Positions 1 through 8,577 of a stretch of DNA of 12,474 bases are shown in pieces. Source of the DNA: JBBTWV01 sp038062615 (GTDB taxonomy: Bacteria; Patescibacteriota; Gracilibacteria; UBA1369; UM-FILTER-53-11). The stretch is from the NCBI GenBank assembly GCA_038062615.1, contig JBBTWV010000086.1, forward strand, positions 1 to 12,474, in the 5' to 3' direction. A model generated the notes under the pieces. It ran no database searches. It was not told the DNA's origin and saw nothing but the letters and a program-made list of their open reading frames with translations. Both the position numbers and the translations under genes were made by a program. Within the stretch, counting starts at the first letter, position 1. Each line of letters opens with the position of its first letter.

Positions 1-15
1 CTGTTCAACCCGTAG

Positions 16-120
16 GGAAGCCACCCATTTTGTCCACTTCTGCGTCACTCCTCCTTGCTGTGCTTTCCACAGCACAGCTTCGTCGTCGTTCCTTGAATTG
101 AATCAAAATGGGTGGCTTCC
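16..120. repeat. Long inverted repeat downstream of rpoC, with a nested hairpin
   Basis: Positions 16-32 (GGAAGCCACCCATTTTG) and 104-120 are perfect 17-bp reverse complements enclosing 71 nt. Inside, GCTGTGC at 57-63 pairs perfectly with GCACAGC at 72-78 around an 8-nt loop. The element begins about 40 nt after the rpoC stop in the direction of transcription. No T-run follows the stem on the minus strand, so it does not look like a simple intrinsic terminator. A small 6-bp hairpin (140-154, GAACAG/CTGTTC-type with one G-T pair) lies between it and the rpoC stop. A 72-codon open frame (5-223) crosses the region but overlaps rpoC and looks spurious. The element could be a mobile palindromic repeat, a processing or 3'-protection structure, or a remnant of a larger element. 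Confidence 0.8.
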
Positions 121-158
121 ATCTGTAAGAATTATATGCGAACAGGCCCTGCTCGGTG

Positions 159-3100
159 CTACTTTTTAGCAAATTCCGGATGGCGTGCTTTATAGGTTTC
201 ACCGGCAGGGATAAGCTTACCAATGATGACGTTTTCTTTTAAGCCTTGGAGGTAATCAATCTTGCGCGTGGTTCCAGCTTCTACGAGAACGCGGATAGTT
301 TCCTGGAAACTTGCAGCCGAGAGCCAGCTTTCCGTATAGAGGGCAATGCGGGTAAGGCCAAGCAACAAACGCTCGTAGCGGATAGGACGTTTTTTCTGAT
401 GAACGAGTTTTTTATTGAGCAGTCCGATGGAGATAATATTTACCACTTCGCCTGGAAGCATGTTGCTATCGCCAGCATCGGCAATGCGACCCTTAGAAAG
501 CATCTGGCGAGCAATAATCTCAATGTGTTTGTCGTTAATATTCTGGCCTTGTGAGGCGTAAATATTCTGAACTTCACCCACGATGTAACGGAGCACCGTG
601 GTGATGTCGGTGAGATGCAAAAGCTCGCGGAGGTTCAAATGGCCGGAAGTAAGAGGGTCGCCTTTCTTTATCTTTTTGCCGTTGGTGACTTTAAGGATTT
701 TCCCAAATGGGATCTTGTAGATTTTCTCAACTGGCCCGTGAGTAAGAAGGGTAATCGTATTTTCTCCAATAGCCTTGATGGTTCCATTCTCTTCAGCGCG
801 AACCACGTTTTTCATCTCCACCGCTTTGGCAATAACCTGCTTTTCTTTTACCTTGTCGCCAATTTCCACCGTCGGTCTGTCGGTAGAGTCAAAGAAGTAG
901 ACGCGTTCCACCGGTCCGTCCGAAGCGAGCGAAATATCCGTGAGGTTCCCCTTGCGGGTGATTTTTACCATGCCGTCAATTTCGGCAAGAACGGCGGGAG
1001 ATTTTGGTGCGCGAGCTTCAAATAATTCTTCCACGCGGGTAAGACCCTGCGTAATATCCTGACCTTCGGCCACACCTCCCATGTGGAAGGTTCTCATGGT
1101 CAGCTGCGTTCCCGGTTCACCAATGGACTGAGCGGCAATAATTCCCACAGCGGTTCCGGTGTCACACGTTTTATTGCTTCCCAAATCTCGGCCGTAGCAT
1201 CTCTGGCAAACACCATTTTCTGTTTGGCATGTAATAATAGAGCGAATAGTGACATCATCAATGCCGTTTTGTGCAAAATAATCAAAAAGGACATTATCAA
1301 TTTCAGTGCCGTCTTTAGCAATGACTTCACCCGTTTTTTTATCAATGAGCGGCTCTGCCAAGACGCGTCCATAAATGCGCTTTTCAAAAGTTTCACCTCC
1401 ATAATATTGGGAATCTTTGCGATGAATGGTGACATGTTCTTTGGAGCCACAGTCGTTTTCTTTCACGATAATATCTTGCACGGCATCCACCAAGCGGCGT
1501 GTAAGGTAACCGGCTTCGGCTGTTTTAAGAGCTGTATCAGACTTACCTTTACGTCCACCGTGTGTGGCAATGAAGTATTCCAAAATGGTGAATCCTTCTT
1601 TGAGGTTGGATTTAATAGGAAGTTCAATAGTGCGTCCGGCTGGGTTGGCAACGAGACCTTTCATACCACAGAGCTGCGTAACCTGCCCCCAGTTACCGCG
1701 AGCACCAGAGCTGACCATGAAGTAGAGGTCATTTTCTTCCGTAATGGCATGCACCATACAGTCGGTAATGAGCGACTTGGCATTGGACCAGACTTGAATG
1801 GTGTGGTTGTAGCGCTCTTCATCCGTCACTAAACCTTTCCAATATTGATTGTTGATCTTCTTAATAAATTCAGAAGCCTCGTCAATAATTTTTTCTTTTT
1901 CCTTAGGCACCACCATGTCGTTGGCAGCTACCGTGAGACCCGAGCGCGTGGCGAATTTAAATCCAAGAGTTTTAATATCATCGGCAACGCGAGCGGTGGT
2001 GTCTTCACCACACTCGTTATAAATGCGGGTAGTGAGCTCGGTGAGTTCTTTTTTGCCCATGGCCTTGTTGAGAAAGCCAAGTTCTTTGGGCAAGAGTCCG
2101 TTGAAAATAAGACGGCCAACGGATGTCTCCATCATTACGAGATTTCCGTCTAGACCAGGAACGCGGGCCTTAACCGCAGCCTGAAGATGCACATGGCCAA
2201 GACGGTAAGCACCAATAGCCTCATCGGCATCCGCAAAAATCATGCCTTCGCCTTTTCTGTTTTTGGCAATCTTAGTGAGGTAGTAACAGCCCAAAATAAT
2301 ATCTTGCGTAGCGGTAATCGTTGGTTCACCGGCGGAAGGTTTCAAAAGATTTTTATTGGAAGCCAAAAGTTCTTTAGCTTCTTTTTGAGCTTGCGCAGAA
2401 AGCGGAACGTGCACGGCCATTTGGTCACCATCGAAGTCGGCATTGAAAGCGGCACAGACGAGAGGGTGGACTTGGATAGCTTTACCTTCCACAAGAATGG
2501 GCTGAAAGGCCTGAATACCAAGACGGTGCAACGTCGGAGCGCGGTTGAGGAGAACATAGTGACCCTTCGTCACTTCTTCCAAAATATCCCAAACCTCTTT
2601 GCGGTTAGCACCGATGAGTTTTTCAGCATTCTTAATGTTGTGGGCGTAACCGTCGCGAATCAACCGGCCAATAACAAAAGGACGGAAGAGTTCCAGCGCC
2701 ATGGTTTTTGGCAAACCGCACTGGTGCAGTTTGAGACGAGGACCAACCACGATAACGGAACGTCCGGAGTAGTCTACGCGTTTACCAAGCAAGTTTTGGC
2801 GGAAGCGACCCTGCTTACCTTTAAGCATGTCGGAGAGCGAGCGGAGTTTGCGCTTGTCTCCTGTGTTGAAGACTGTTTTTCCGCTGCGTGCGCTGTTATT
2901 AAGGAGCGTATCCACGGCTTCTTGGAGCATGCGTTTTTCGTTGCGGCAGATAACTTCCGGTGCGCCAATCGTCATGAGTTTTTTGAGACGATTATTGCGG
3001 TTAATAACGCGGCGATAGAGATCATTCAAATCGGAAGCGGCAAAACGTCCACCATCCAACTGAACCATAGGACGAAGATCCGGCGGTATGACGGGCAAAA

Positions 3101-4013
3101 CCGTCATGACCATCCATTCTGGCTTGATGTTTGCCTTAAGAAGCGAACCGGCAAGTTTAATGCGCTTGATGATTTTTTTCTGCTTTTGGCCGGAAGCCTT
3201 TTTGATGTCCACATGGAGCTTATCAATAAGTTTTTTTAGATCCAGCGCGCTGATAATTTCTCGGATGGCTTCGGCTCCGGTACTGCCCTTAAAAATATGT
3301 CCGAATTTCATGGACATGTCGCGGTAATCAAGTTCCGAGAGGACGGTTCCCACATCAATATTCTCCAGTTCATCTTTGGCAACATCGTGCTGCTCGGTGA
3401 GTTCATCAATCTTGCGAGCCATATCGGCTTCCATCTGACTCTTGGACCCATCTTTGCCAGCCTTCTTAATCTTTTCTTGAGCGTTTTCTTGAATCTTCTT
3501 TTTATAATTTTTGAATTCAGTGGAGAGCTGCTCTTTGGCATCAACTTTGGCTTTTTCATCTACTGTGGTCACAATGTAAGCGGCAAAATAAACCACCTGC
3601 TCCATCGTCTTAATAGGTAAATCCAACAGCAAACCAATACGGCTTGGCGTTGAGCGCAAGAACCAGATGTGCGTTACGGGGACGGCCAATTTAATGTGGG
3701 CCATGCGGTCGCGGCGAACGGAAGAACGGGTTACCTCCACTCCGCATTTTTCACAAATCACGCCCTTGTATCGAATGCGCTTGTACTTTCCGCAGTAACA
3801 CTCCCAGTTTTTGGTTGGACCAAAAATGCGCTCGCAGAAAAGCCCGTCGCGCTCCGGTTTTTGCGTGCGGTAGTTGATGGTCTCAGGTTTTTTGACCTCG
3901 CCGTGTGACCACGAAAGGATCTCTTCCGGTGATGCAATCCCGACGGCGATGGCGTCGAAATTGTTAATATTCGGTTCGTTGAGATTGAGAATAGGCGCTG
4001 GTGGAAGCGACAT
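159..4013 (-). CDS. rpoC: DNA-directed RNA polymerase subunit beta'
   Basis: This is the largest RNA polymerase subunit and carries the catalytic centre. The 1284-residue protein is complete. The N-terminal zinc-binding site is C72, C74, C87 and C90. The catalytic NADFDGD motif is at residues 524-530, whose three aspartates bind the active-site Mg2+. The bridge-helix region with SGARGNWGQ starts near residue 769. The second zinc site is C855, C929, C936 and C939. The trigger-loop region with GEPGTQLTMRTFHMGG is at about 966-980 and has no large insertion there of the E. coli SI3 type. A lysine/glutamate-rich coiled stretch occupies about residues 150-220. The ATG at 4013 gives the usual beta' start and lies 10 bp after the ssb stop. 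No Shine-Dalgarno sequence precedes it (CCCCTTTCT). The stop is TAG. It is co-transcribed with rpoB and ssb. Confidence 0.98.
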   Translation of the reverse strand: MSLPPAPILNLNEPNINNFDAIAVGIASPEEILSWSHGEVKKPETINYRTQKPERDGLFCERIFGPTKNWECYCGKYKRIRYKGVICEKCGVEVTRSSVRRDRMAHIKLAVPVTHIWFLRSTPSRIGLLLDLPIKTMEQVVYFAAYIVTTVDEKAKVDAKEQLSTEFKNYKKKIQENAQEKIKKAGKDGSKSQMEADMARKIDELTEQHDVAKDELENIDVGTVLSELDYRDMSMKFGHIFKGSTGAEAIREIISALDLKKLIDKLHVDIKKASGQKQKKIIKRIKLAGSLLKANIKPEWMVMTVLPVIPPDLRPMVQLDGGRFAASDLNDLYRRVINRNNRLKKLMTIGAPEVICRNEKRMLQEAVDTLLNNSARSGKTVFNTGDKRKLRSLSDMLKGKQGRFRQNLLGKRVDYSGRSVIVVGPRLKLHQCGLPKTMALELFRPFVIGRLIRDGYAHNIKNAEKLIGANRKEVWDILEEVTKGHYVLLNRAPTLHRLGIQAFQPILVEGKAIQVHPLVCAAFNADFDGDQMAVHVPLSAQAQKEAKELLASNKNLLKPSAGEPTITATQDIILGCYYLTKIAKNRKGEGMIFADADEAIGAYRLGHVHLQAAVKARVPGLDGNLVMMETSVGRLIFNGLLPKELGFLNKAMGKKELTELTTRIYNECGEDTTARVADDIKTLGFKFATRSGLTVAANDMVVPKEKEKIIDEASEFIKKINNQYWKGLVTDEERYNHTIQVWSNAKSLITDCMVHAITEENDLYFMVSSGARGNWGQVTQLCGMKGLVANPAGRTIELPIKSNLKEGFTILEYFIATHGGRKGKSDTALKTAEAGYLTRRLVDAVQDIIVKENDCGSKEHVTIHRKDSQYYGGETFEKRIYGRVLAEPLIDKKTGEVIAKDGTEIDNVLFDYFAQNGIDDVTIRSIITCQTENGVCQRCYGRDLGSNKTCDTGTAVGIIAAQSIGEPGTQLTMRTFHMGGVAEGQDITQGLTRVEELFEARAPKSPAVLAEIDGMVKITRKGNLTDISLASDGPVERVYFFDSTDRPTVEIGDKVKEKQVIAKAVEMKNVVRAEENGTIKAIGENTITLLTHGPVEKIYKIPFGKILKVTNGKKIKKGDPLTSGHLNLRELLHLTDITTVLRYIVGEVQNIYASQGQNINDKHIEIIARQMLSKGRIADAGDSNMLPGEVVNIISIGLLNKKLVHQKKRPIRYERLLLGLTRIALYTESWLSAASFQETIRVLVEAGTTRKIDYLQGLKENVIIGKLIPAGETYKARHPEFAKK

Positions 4014-4023
4014 AGAAAGGGGA

Positions 4024-4482
4024 TTAAATGGTCAAAAAGTCATCCATCGTAACCGATGGTTGGAGTGATTCTTTGTGAGGCTCTGCAGCGCTAAAACCAT
4101 GCGCCTCCACAGGAATTTTGAGGTCGCTTTTTTCTTGTTCTTCTTCTTTGGGACGGCGATCCAGCATAATGAGGTCTTCTACCACAATTTCGGTTCTAAA
4201 TTTTTTGACGCCCTGAGCGTCATCCCAGCTACGAGTTTTTAAATGACCTTCCACGTGGATGAGTTTGCCTTTTTTGAGGTACTGAGCGGCAAATTCAGCC
4301 AGACGTCCCCAGCAAACCAAGTCGTGGAACTCTGCGGACTGCTGTTTGCGGCCATCTTTGGTAACCCACTCGCGATTGGTCGCGAGTCCAAATGTGGTGA
4401 TCACCTGGTTCTGGAGCGTCTTTTTCATCTCCGGATCGCGAGTGAGATTGCCGATGAGGATAACTTTATTGACGGAGCGCAT
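4024..4482 (-). CDS. ssb: Single-stranded DNA-binding protein
   Basis: SSB coats single-stranded DNA in replication, repair and recombination. The 152-residue product begins MRSVNKVILIGNLTRDPE, the classic start of the bacterial SSB OB-fold, which spans about residues 1-108. The conserved FHDLVCWGRLAE segment (W58) and the aromatic residues W39 and W86 are present. A charged linker follows and the tail ends MDDFLTI. Canonical bacterial SSBs end in an acidic tip followed by Pro-Phe (DDDIPF), so this tip is atypical. I chose the ATG at 4482 because it matches the family start. An in-frame ATG at 4542 would add 20 basic residues and overlap rpoB. The gene sits 10 bp after rpoB and 10 bp before rpoC. 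In well-known genomes ssb is usually beside rpsF/rpsR or standing alone, so this position is unusual. Confidence 0.95.
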   Translation of the reverse strand: MRSVNKVILIGNLTRDPEMKKTLQNQVITTFGLATNREWVTKDGRKQQSAEFHDLVCWGRLAEFAAQYLKKGKLIHVEGHLKTRSWDDAQGVKKFRTEIVVEDLIMLDRRPKEEEQEKSDLKIPVEAHGFSAAEPHKESLQPSVTMDDFLTI

Positions 4483-4492
4483 AATGCAGGAA

Positions 4493-7400
4493 TTATTTCT
4501 TCTTCTCAGCGGCGATTTCCGCTTCTTTTTCAGCGAGCTCATTGGCTTTCATCTCTTCTTCAGATTCAAATCCGACGAGCGAGCCTTTGGTTGGTACCGA
4601 AGTCATGTCATGTTCAATTTTGCCGTGAATTTCTTTATCGAGCTTGGTCTCTTCAACAATTACTTCTTCTTCAATGGCCACATACTCATCATCCGCTATT
4701 TTATCGTCGTGCTTGAGTTTCAAGAGGTTCACCGAAAGTCCAAGACTCTGTAACTCTTTTACCAACACATTGAAGCTTTCCGGCGTGCGGGGTTTTTTAA
4801 TCGCCTCGCCTTTAACAATAGATTCATAAGCCTTGGCGCGGCCATACACGTCGTCAGATTTAATGGTGAGCATTTCTTGGAGCATGTGCGCGGCACCGTA
4901 GGCTTCAAGAGCCCACACTTCCATCTCACCAAAGCGCTGGCCTCCATGCTGGGCCTTTCCACCAAGTGGCTGCTGCGTTACCAAAGAGTATGGACCAACC
5001 GAACGAGCGTGAATCTTGTCTTCAATCAAATGGCTCAGCTTCATAATGTAGGCGATGCCAACGGTGGTTTTGCGGTCAAATGCCGCACCCGTGAGACCAT
5101 CATAAAGTTGGACTTTACCGTCCGCAGGCAGACCGGCTTTAAGGAGCATCTCATTAATTTGGTCGGTAGTTACTCCGTTGAGTGCAGGTGATGCTACGCG
5201 GATCCCCAGTTTGGAAGCGGCCCAACCAAGGTGAGTTTCCAAAATCTGTCCGATGTTCATACGGCTGGCCACACCAAGCGGATTTAAGATGATGTCCACT
5301 GGCGTTCCATCGGGAAGGTAGGGCATGTTTTCCTCTGGCACAATGAGCGAGATAATACCTTTGTTTCCGTGGCGTCCGGCAACTTTATCTCCAATGGAGA
5401 TTTTTCTTGTCTGGGCAACGCTGACGCGGATCTGTTTGTTGACGCCGGTTGCCAGTTCGTCACCTTCTTTGCGCGTGAAAATTTGGACATCCACCACGGT
5501 TCCGCTGGCGCCGCCCGGCATGCGCAGCGATGTGTCTTTTACATCGCGGGCTTTGTCTCCAAAAATGGCGCGGAGCAAGCGCTCTTCTGCCGTAAGTTCC
5601 GTTTCACCTTTGGGAGTGATTTTTCCTACAAGAATATCGCCTTCTTCCACTTTGGCACCAATGCGCACAATGCCTTCTTCATCTAAATCTTTAAGACGGT
5701 TTTCACCAACGTTTGGAATATCGCGAGTAATAATTTCTGGACCAAGTTTGGTGTCGCGTACATCTACCGTGTAGTTTTCAATATGGACGGAATCAAAGGT
5801 GCCGTTTCGCACGAGTTTTTCAGAGATAATAACGGCGTCTTCAAAGTTGTAACCTTGCCATGACATATAGGCCACCAAGAGGTTACATCCCAAAGCCAAT
5901 TCGCCATGTTCCGTAGAAGCGCCATCCGCAATAATGTCACCTATTTTGACTTTTTGGCCCTTGGAAACGCGTGCCGTTTGGTGAATACACGTGGCTTGGT
6001 TGGATCTCGTATAGTTGTAAAGTTTGTGAGTCGCTTTGCGGCCGCTTTCGTAAATGACAGAAATTTCCGTGGCATCTACATAAGAGACAACGCCATTTTC
6101 TTGAGCCATAATGGCTTGGCCGGAGCTCTTGGCAACAATTTCTTCGATACCCGTTCCTACAATCGGAGCCTGTGGGCGAATGAGTGAAACGGCTTGACGT
6201 TGCATGTTGGAACCCATGGAAGCACGAGTGTTATCGTCGTGTTCCAAGAAAGGAATCAGTGCGGTAGTTTCAGAAATAATCTGTTTCGGAGAAACGTCAA
6301 TGTGGGTGATCTCATTGACGTGAGCCAGCTGAGGTTCGCCATTGTGACGAGCTGGAATACGGGACTGGGTGAACTCGCCAACTTTATTCACTTCGGAGTT
6401 TGCCTGAGCGATGATGATGTCGCGTTCGCCGTCGGCATCAAAATAATTTACACGGTTCGTAAGGTAGGCCTTCACTTCAATCGTCGGCTTTTCTTTGGCT
6501 GCTTTAACAATTTCCTTAGCTAATTTTTCATCAATATTGGTGCCGGATTTAGCCACCAGTTTCTTGCCTGCCATAACGTCTTCACGCAAGGTGTGACCCA
6601 CTAAATCCTTAAGCGTATTCTTCACCGTTCTTGCAACTTCGCGGAAAGGAGTCTCAATAAAGCCATATTCGTTCACCTTCGCATAACTTGCCAAGTGAAC
6701 CACGAGACCGATGTTTGGACCTTCCGGTGTGGCAATCGGACAGATTCTTCCATAATGGGAAGGATGTACGTCGCGGACATCAAAGCTGGCACGTTCACGA
6801 GAGAGACCACCAGGGCCCATGGCCGAAAGACGTCGTTTGTGAGCCAATTCGGCAAGGNNNNNNNNNNGAAAGCTGTGAGCTGGCATAAAATTCGCGCAAT
6901 GCCGCGGTAATAGGACGAGAGTTAATGAGCTGAGTTGGTGTCACCGTATCGAGATCCAAAACCGTCATACGATCTTTAGCAATACGATCGGTTCGCAGTA
7001 AACCTACGCGGAATTTGTTCTGCACGAGTTCTCCCACTGCGCGAATACGGCGGTTACTTAAGTGGTCAATATCATCCGGCTTCCTTTCACCATTATTCAA
7101 CTGGACCAAATATTTCAAAATTAACACGGCATCGGGAACTTGGAAGACGTGGAATTCTTTGGTGTTCGGCGTGTTAATTCTAAAACGACGATTGAGTTTG
7201 TAACGAGCTACTGCGCCCATGTCGTACTTGCGATAGTCAAAAAACATGGAAGTAATAAGCGATTTTGCATTTTCCGGGGTGGCGAGATCACCTGGACGAA
7301 TTTTGCGATAAATTTGTTGATAGGCCTCATCCACCGTTTTGGCCGGATCTTTTCCGAGGGTGTTTAAAATGTAATCGAACTCCTGATTCGTATTCACATC

Positions 7401-8336
7401 GGCAAAAAGATTCAAAATATCGGTATCTTTTTGGTATCCAAAAACACGCAACAAACTGGTTATAGGAATCTTGCGCTTGCGATCAATTTTTACCGTGATA
7501 ATGCCTTTTTTGTCCGTTTCAATTTCCAGCCAAGCTCCCCGTTTTGGAATGATTTTGGCGTTATGGAACTGTGGTGCCAGTGAGTTTTTAGAGAAGAAGA
7601 CACCTGGTGAACGGACTATCTGGCTTACCACCACGCGTTCAATCCCATTAATAATGAAAGTTCCGCGTTCGGTCATTAAAGGGATAGAGCCCAAAAAGAC
7701 ATCTTGTTCTTTAATTTCACCGCTTTCCTTATTGATAAGCTGAACATGGACTTTGAGCGGCGCTTCGTATGTTAAATTTTTATTCTTAGCTATTTCTGGA
7801 TCGTACTTTGGCTCTCCCAGGGAGTGTTCCAAAAAGTGGAGCTCCAACTTCTTGCCAGAAAAATCACTTACAGGCGTAATTTCATCAAGAAGCTCGCGAA
7901 TGCCATGCTGAAGGAACCATCTGTAAGAATTAATTTGAATTTCGATCAAATTCGGCAACTTACAGACCTCTTCTTCTACGTTCAAAAACTTTCTTCCGGC
8001 ACCGGAAAGCACTACTTGGCGACCGGTGAGATCAGGAAGATATGTATCAACTTCACCCTGTTTGAGCTTGGGTGGTTTAAAGGCTTTTAGAGATTTTATC
8101 GTTTTAACCTTCACATCTTGGAACTCTCCTTCCTGTTTCCGGGAAGGCCTGGCCGGAGCACTTCTTCCCCATGCTGATCGAGTAGGTGGCGGGGTTGCGG
8201 CCTTGGCGTGCATTACTTGCTTAGGTTGGCCACCGCTCGGCTTAGGTTTCAACTTTTGCGGAGCTTTTTTAAAAACCACCTTCTTGGTTTGTTTAGGACT
8301 GGAAGAAGGTTTCGTTTTCTTTACTTTCTTTGGCAT
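4493..8336 (-). CDS. rpoB: DNA-directed RNA polymerase subunit beta (interrupted by an assembly gap)
   Basis: RpoB is the second-largest core RNA polymerase subunit. The reading frame changes by one base across 10 Ns at 6858-6867. The two halves are clearly one gene: the upstream half ends in ...YASSQL and the downstream half begins LAELAHKRRLSAMGPGG, which flank the rifampicin-pocket motif. Assuming the family-typical SQFMDQTNP in between, the full protein is about 1285 residues. Recognisable blocks include RDVHPSHYGRICPIATPEG, GDKVAGRHGNKG and GQRFGEMEVWALEAYGAAHM. Before the usual beta start (RKFLNVEEEVCKLPN, about residue 115) lies an extra stretch of about 110 residues, lysine/proline-rich and probably disordered. 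After the conserved end (SVNLLKLK) comes a glutamate-rich tail of about 75 residues. The ATG at 8336 is the first in frame; an internal Met42 (8213) is an alternative. The stop is TAA. It heads the rpoB-ssb-rpoC unit. Confidence 0.96.
6858..6867. other. Assembly gap (10 Ns) inside rpoB
   Basis: The ten Ns are a placeholder. The last bases on the upstream side read TC-, giving a serine codon (TCN) after SSQL. The first base on the other side is the third base of the codon before LAEL, as expected for a CCC proline. Filling with the family motif needs 1+21+2 = 24 nt, which also restores the reading frame. The true gap is therefore probably about 24 nt rather than 10. Confidence 0.95.
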
Positions 8337-8345
8337 AGAAAAATG

Positions 8346-8462
8346 GTGAAAGAAATGAAATGAGGAGTCGCGCCTGCTTGGCGCGACACTCGCCGTAGCT
8401 CGGCCATGCCTTACGGCAGGCAGACCTTGCCAAGCGGCAAGACCTTAGAACCGTTCTTTCAC
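8346..8462 (-). promoter_or_regulatory. Structured rpoB leader / palindromic repeat cluster
   Basis: On the minus strand this 117-nt stretch is closed by a perfect 9-bp stem, GTGAAAGAA (8462-8454) with TTCTTTCAC (8354-8346). It encloses three GC-rich hairpins. CTTGCC/GGCAAG with a 4-nt loop lies at 8426-8441. TGCC/GGCA with a 4-nt loop, extendable past one bulged A, lies at 8403-8421. A perfect 8-bp stem, GTCGCGCC/GGCGCGAC, with a 5-nt loop lies at 8367-8387. The closing stem ends 9 nt before the rpoB ATG. The first-listed base pairs are seen directly. A regulatory role, such as attenuation or translational control of rpoB-ssb-rpoC, is inference. The 8-bp hairpin is related to one inside the ATPase gene, so part of the leader may be an inserted repeat. 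No obvious T-run follows any stem. Confidence 0.6.
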
Positions 8463-8488
8463 AACACAATCAGATGGACGGCTGGCAC

Positions 8489-8517
8489 ATATTTGTCTAA
8501 AAAGCTTTTTTCGTCAA
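8489..8517 (-). promoter_or_regulatory. Candidate promoter for rpoB-ssb-rpoC
   Basis: On the minus strand TTGACG (8517-8512) matches the -35 consensus at 5 of 6 positions. Seventeen nt later comes AAATAT (8494-8489), a weak -10 with 3 of 6 matches. Transcription would start near 8482, giving a leader of about 146 nt that contains the whole hairpin cluster. It lies in the only sizeable gap between the ABC permease and rpoB, where a promoter is expected. The -10 is poor, so confidence is limited. Confidence 0.45.
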
Positions 8518-8577
8518 TTTTAAATCTTGATATGGAGGGATTTTGGCTTGACCATTTTAATTAAAAGTATTGCAATG

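Noticed and set aside
140..154. Small hairpin just after the rpoC stop as an intrinsic terminator
   Set aside because: The stem is only 6 bp with one G-T pair and is not followed by a T-run on the minus strand.
5..223. 72-codon minus-strand open frame over the inverted repeat
   Set aside because: It overlaps the rpoC 3' end in another frame and its sequence is dictated by the palindrome arms. No domain or start signal supports it.
2187..3239. 350-codon open frame on the plus strand opposite rpoC
   Set aside because: It lies wholly antisense to highly conserved rpoC catalytic sequence, has no recognisable domain, and other long plus-strand frames (for example 1083-1832) behave the same way. 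It is a codon-usage shadow.
4482..4542. Longer ssb start at 4542 with 20 extra basic residues
   Set aside because: The extra residues are an out-of-frame reading of the lysine/glutamate codons at the rpoB end, and the SSB family starts at MRSVNKVILIGNL.
6795..6886. Two separate rpoB genes or a natural subunit split
   Set aside because: The break coincides exactly with the Ns, and both sides flank one continuous conserved motif.
7917..7932. 16-nt identity (CCATCTGTAAGAATTA) between rpoB and positions 119-134
   Set aside because: The rpoB copy encodes a conserved, expected NSYRW segment and the other copy is beside the inverted repeat. One 16-mer match in a window of this size has a chance of several percent, so I do not infer a shared element.
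8128..8147. CCTTCC/GGAAGG inverted repeat inside the RpoB N-terminal extension as another inserted element
   Set aside because: The stem is short, shares no core motif with the other palindromes and has no flanking direct repeats.
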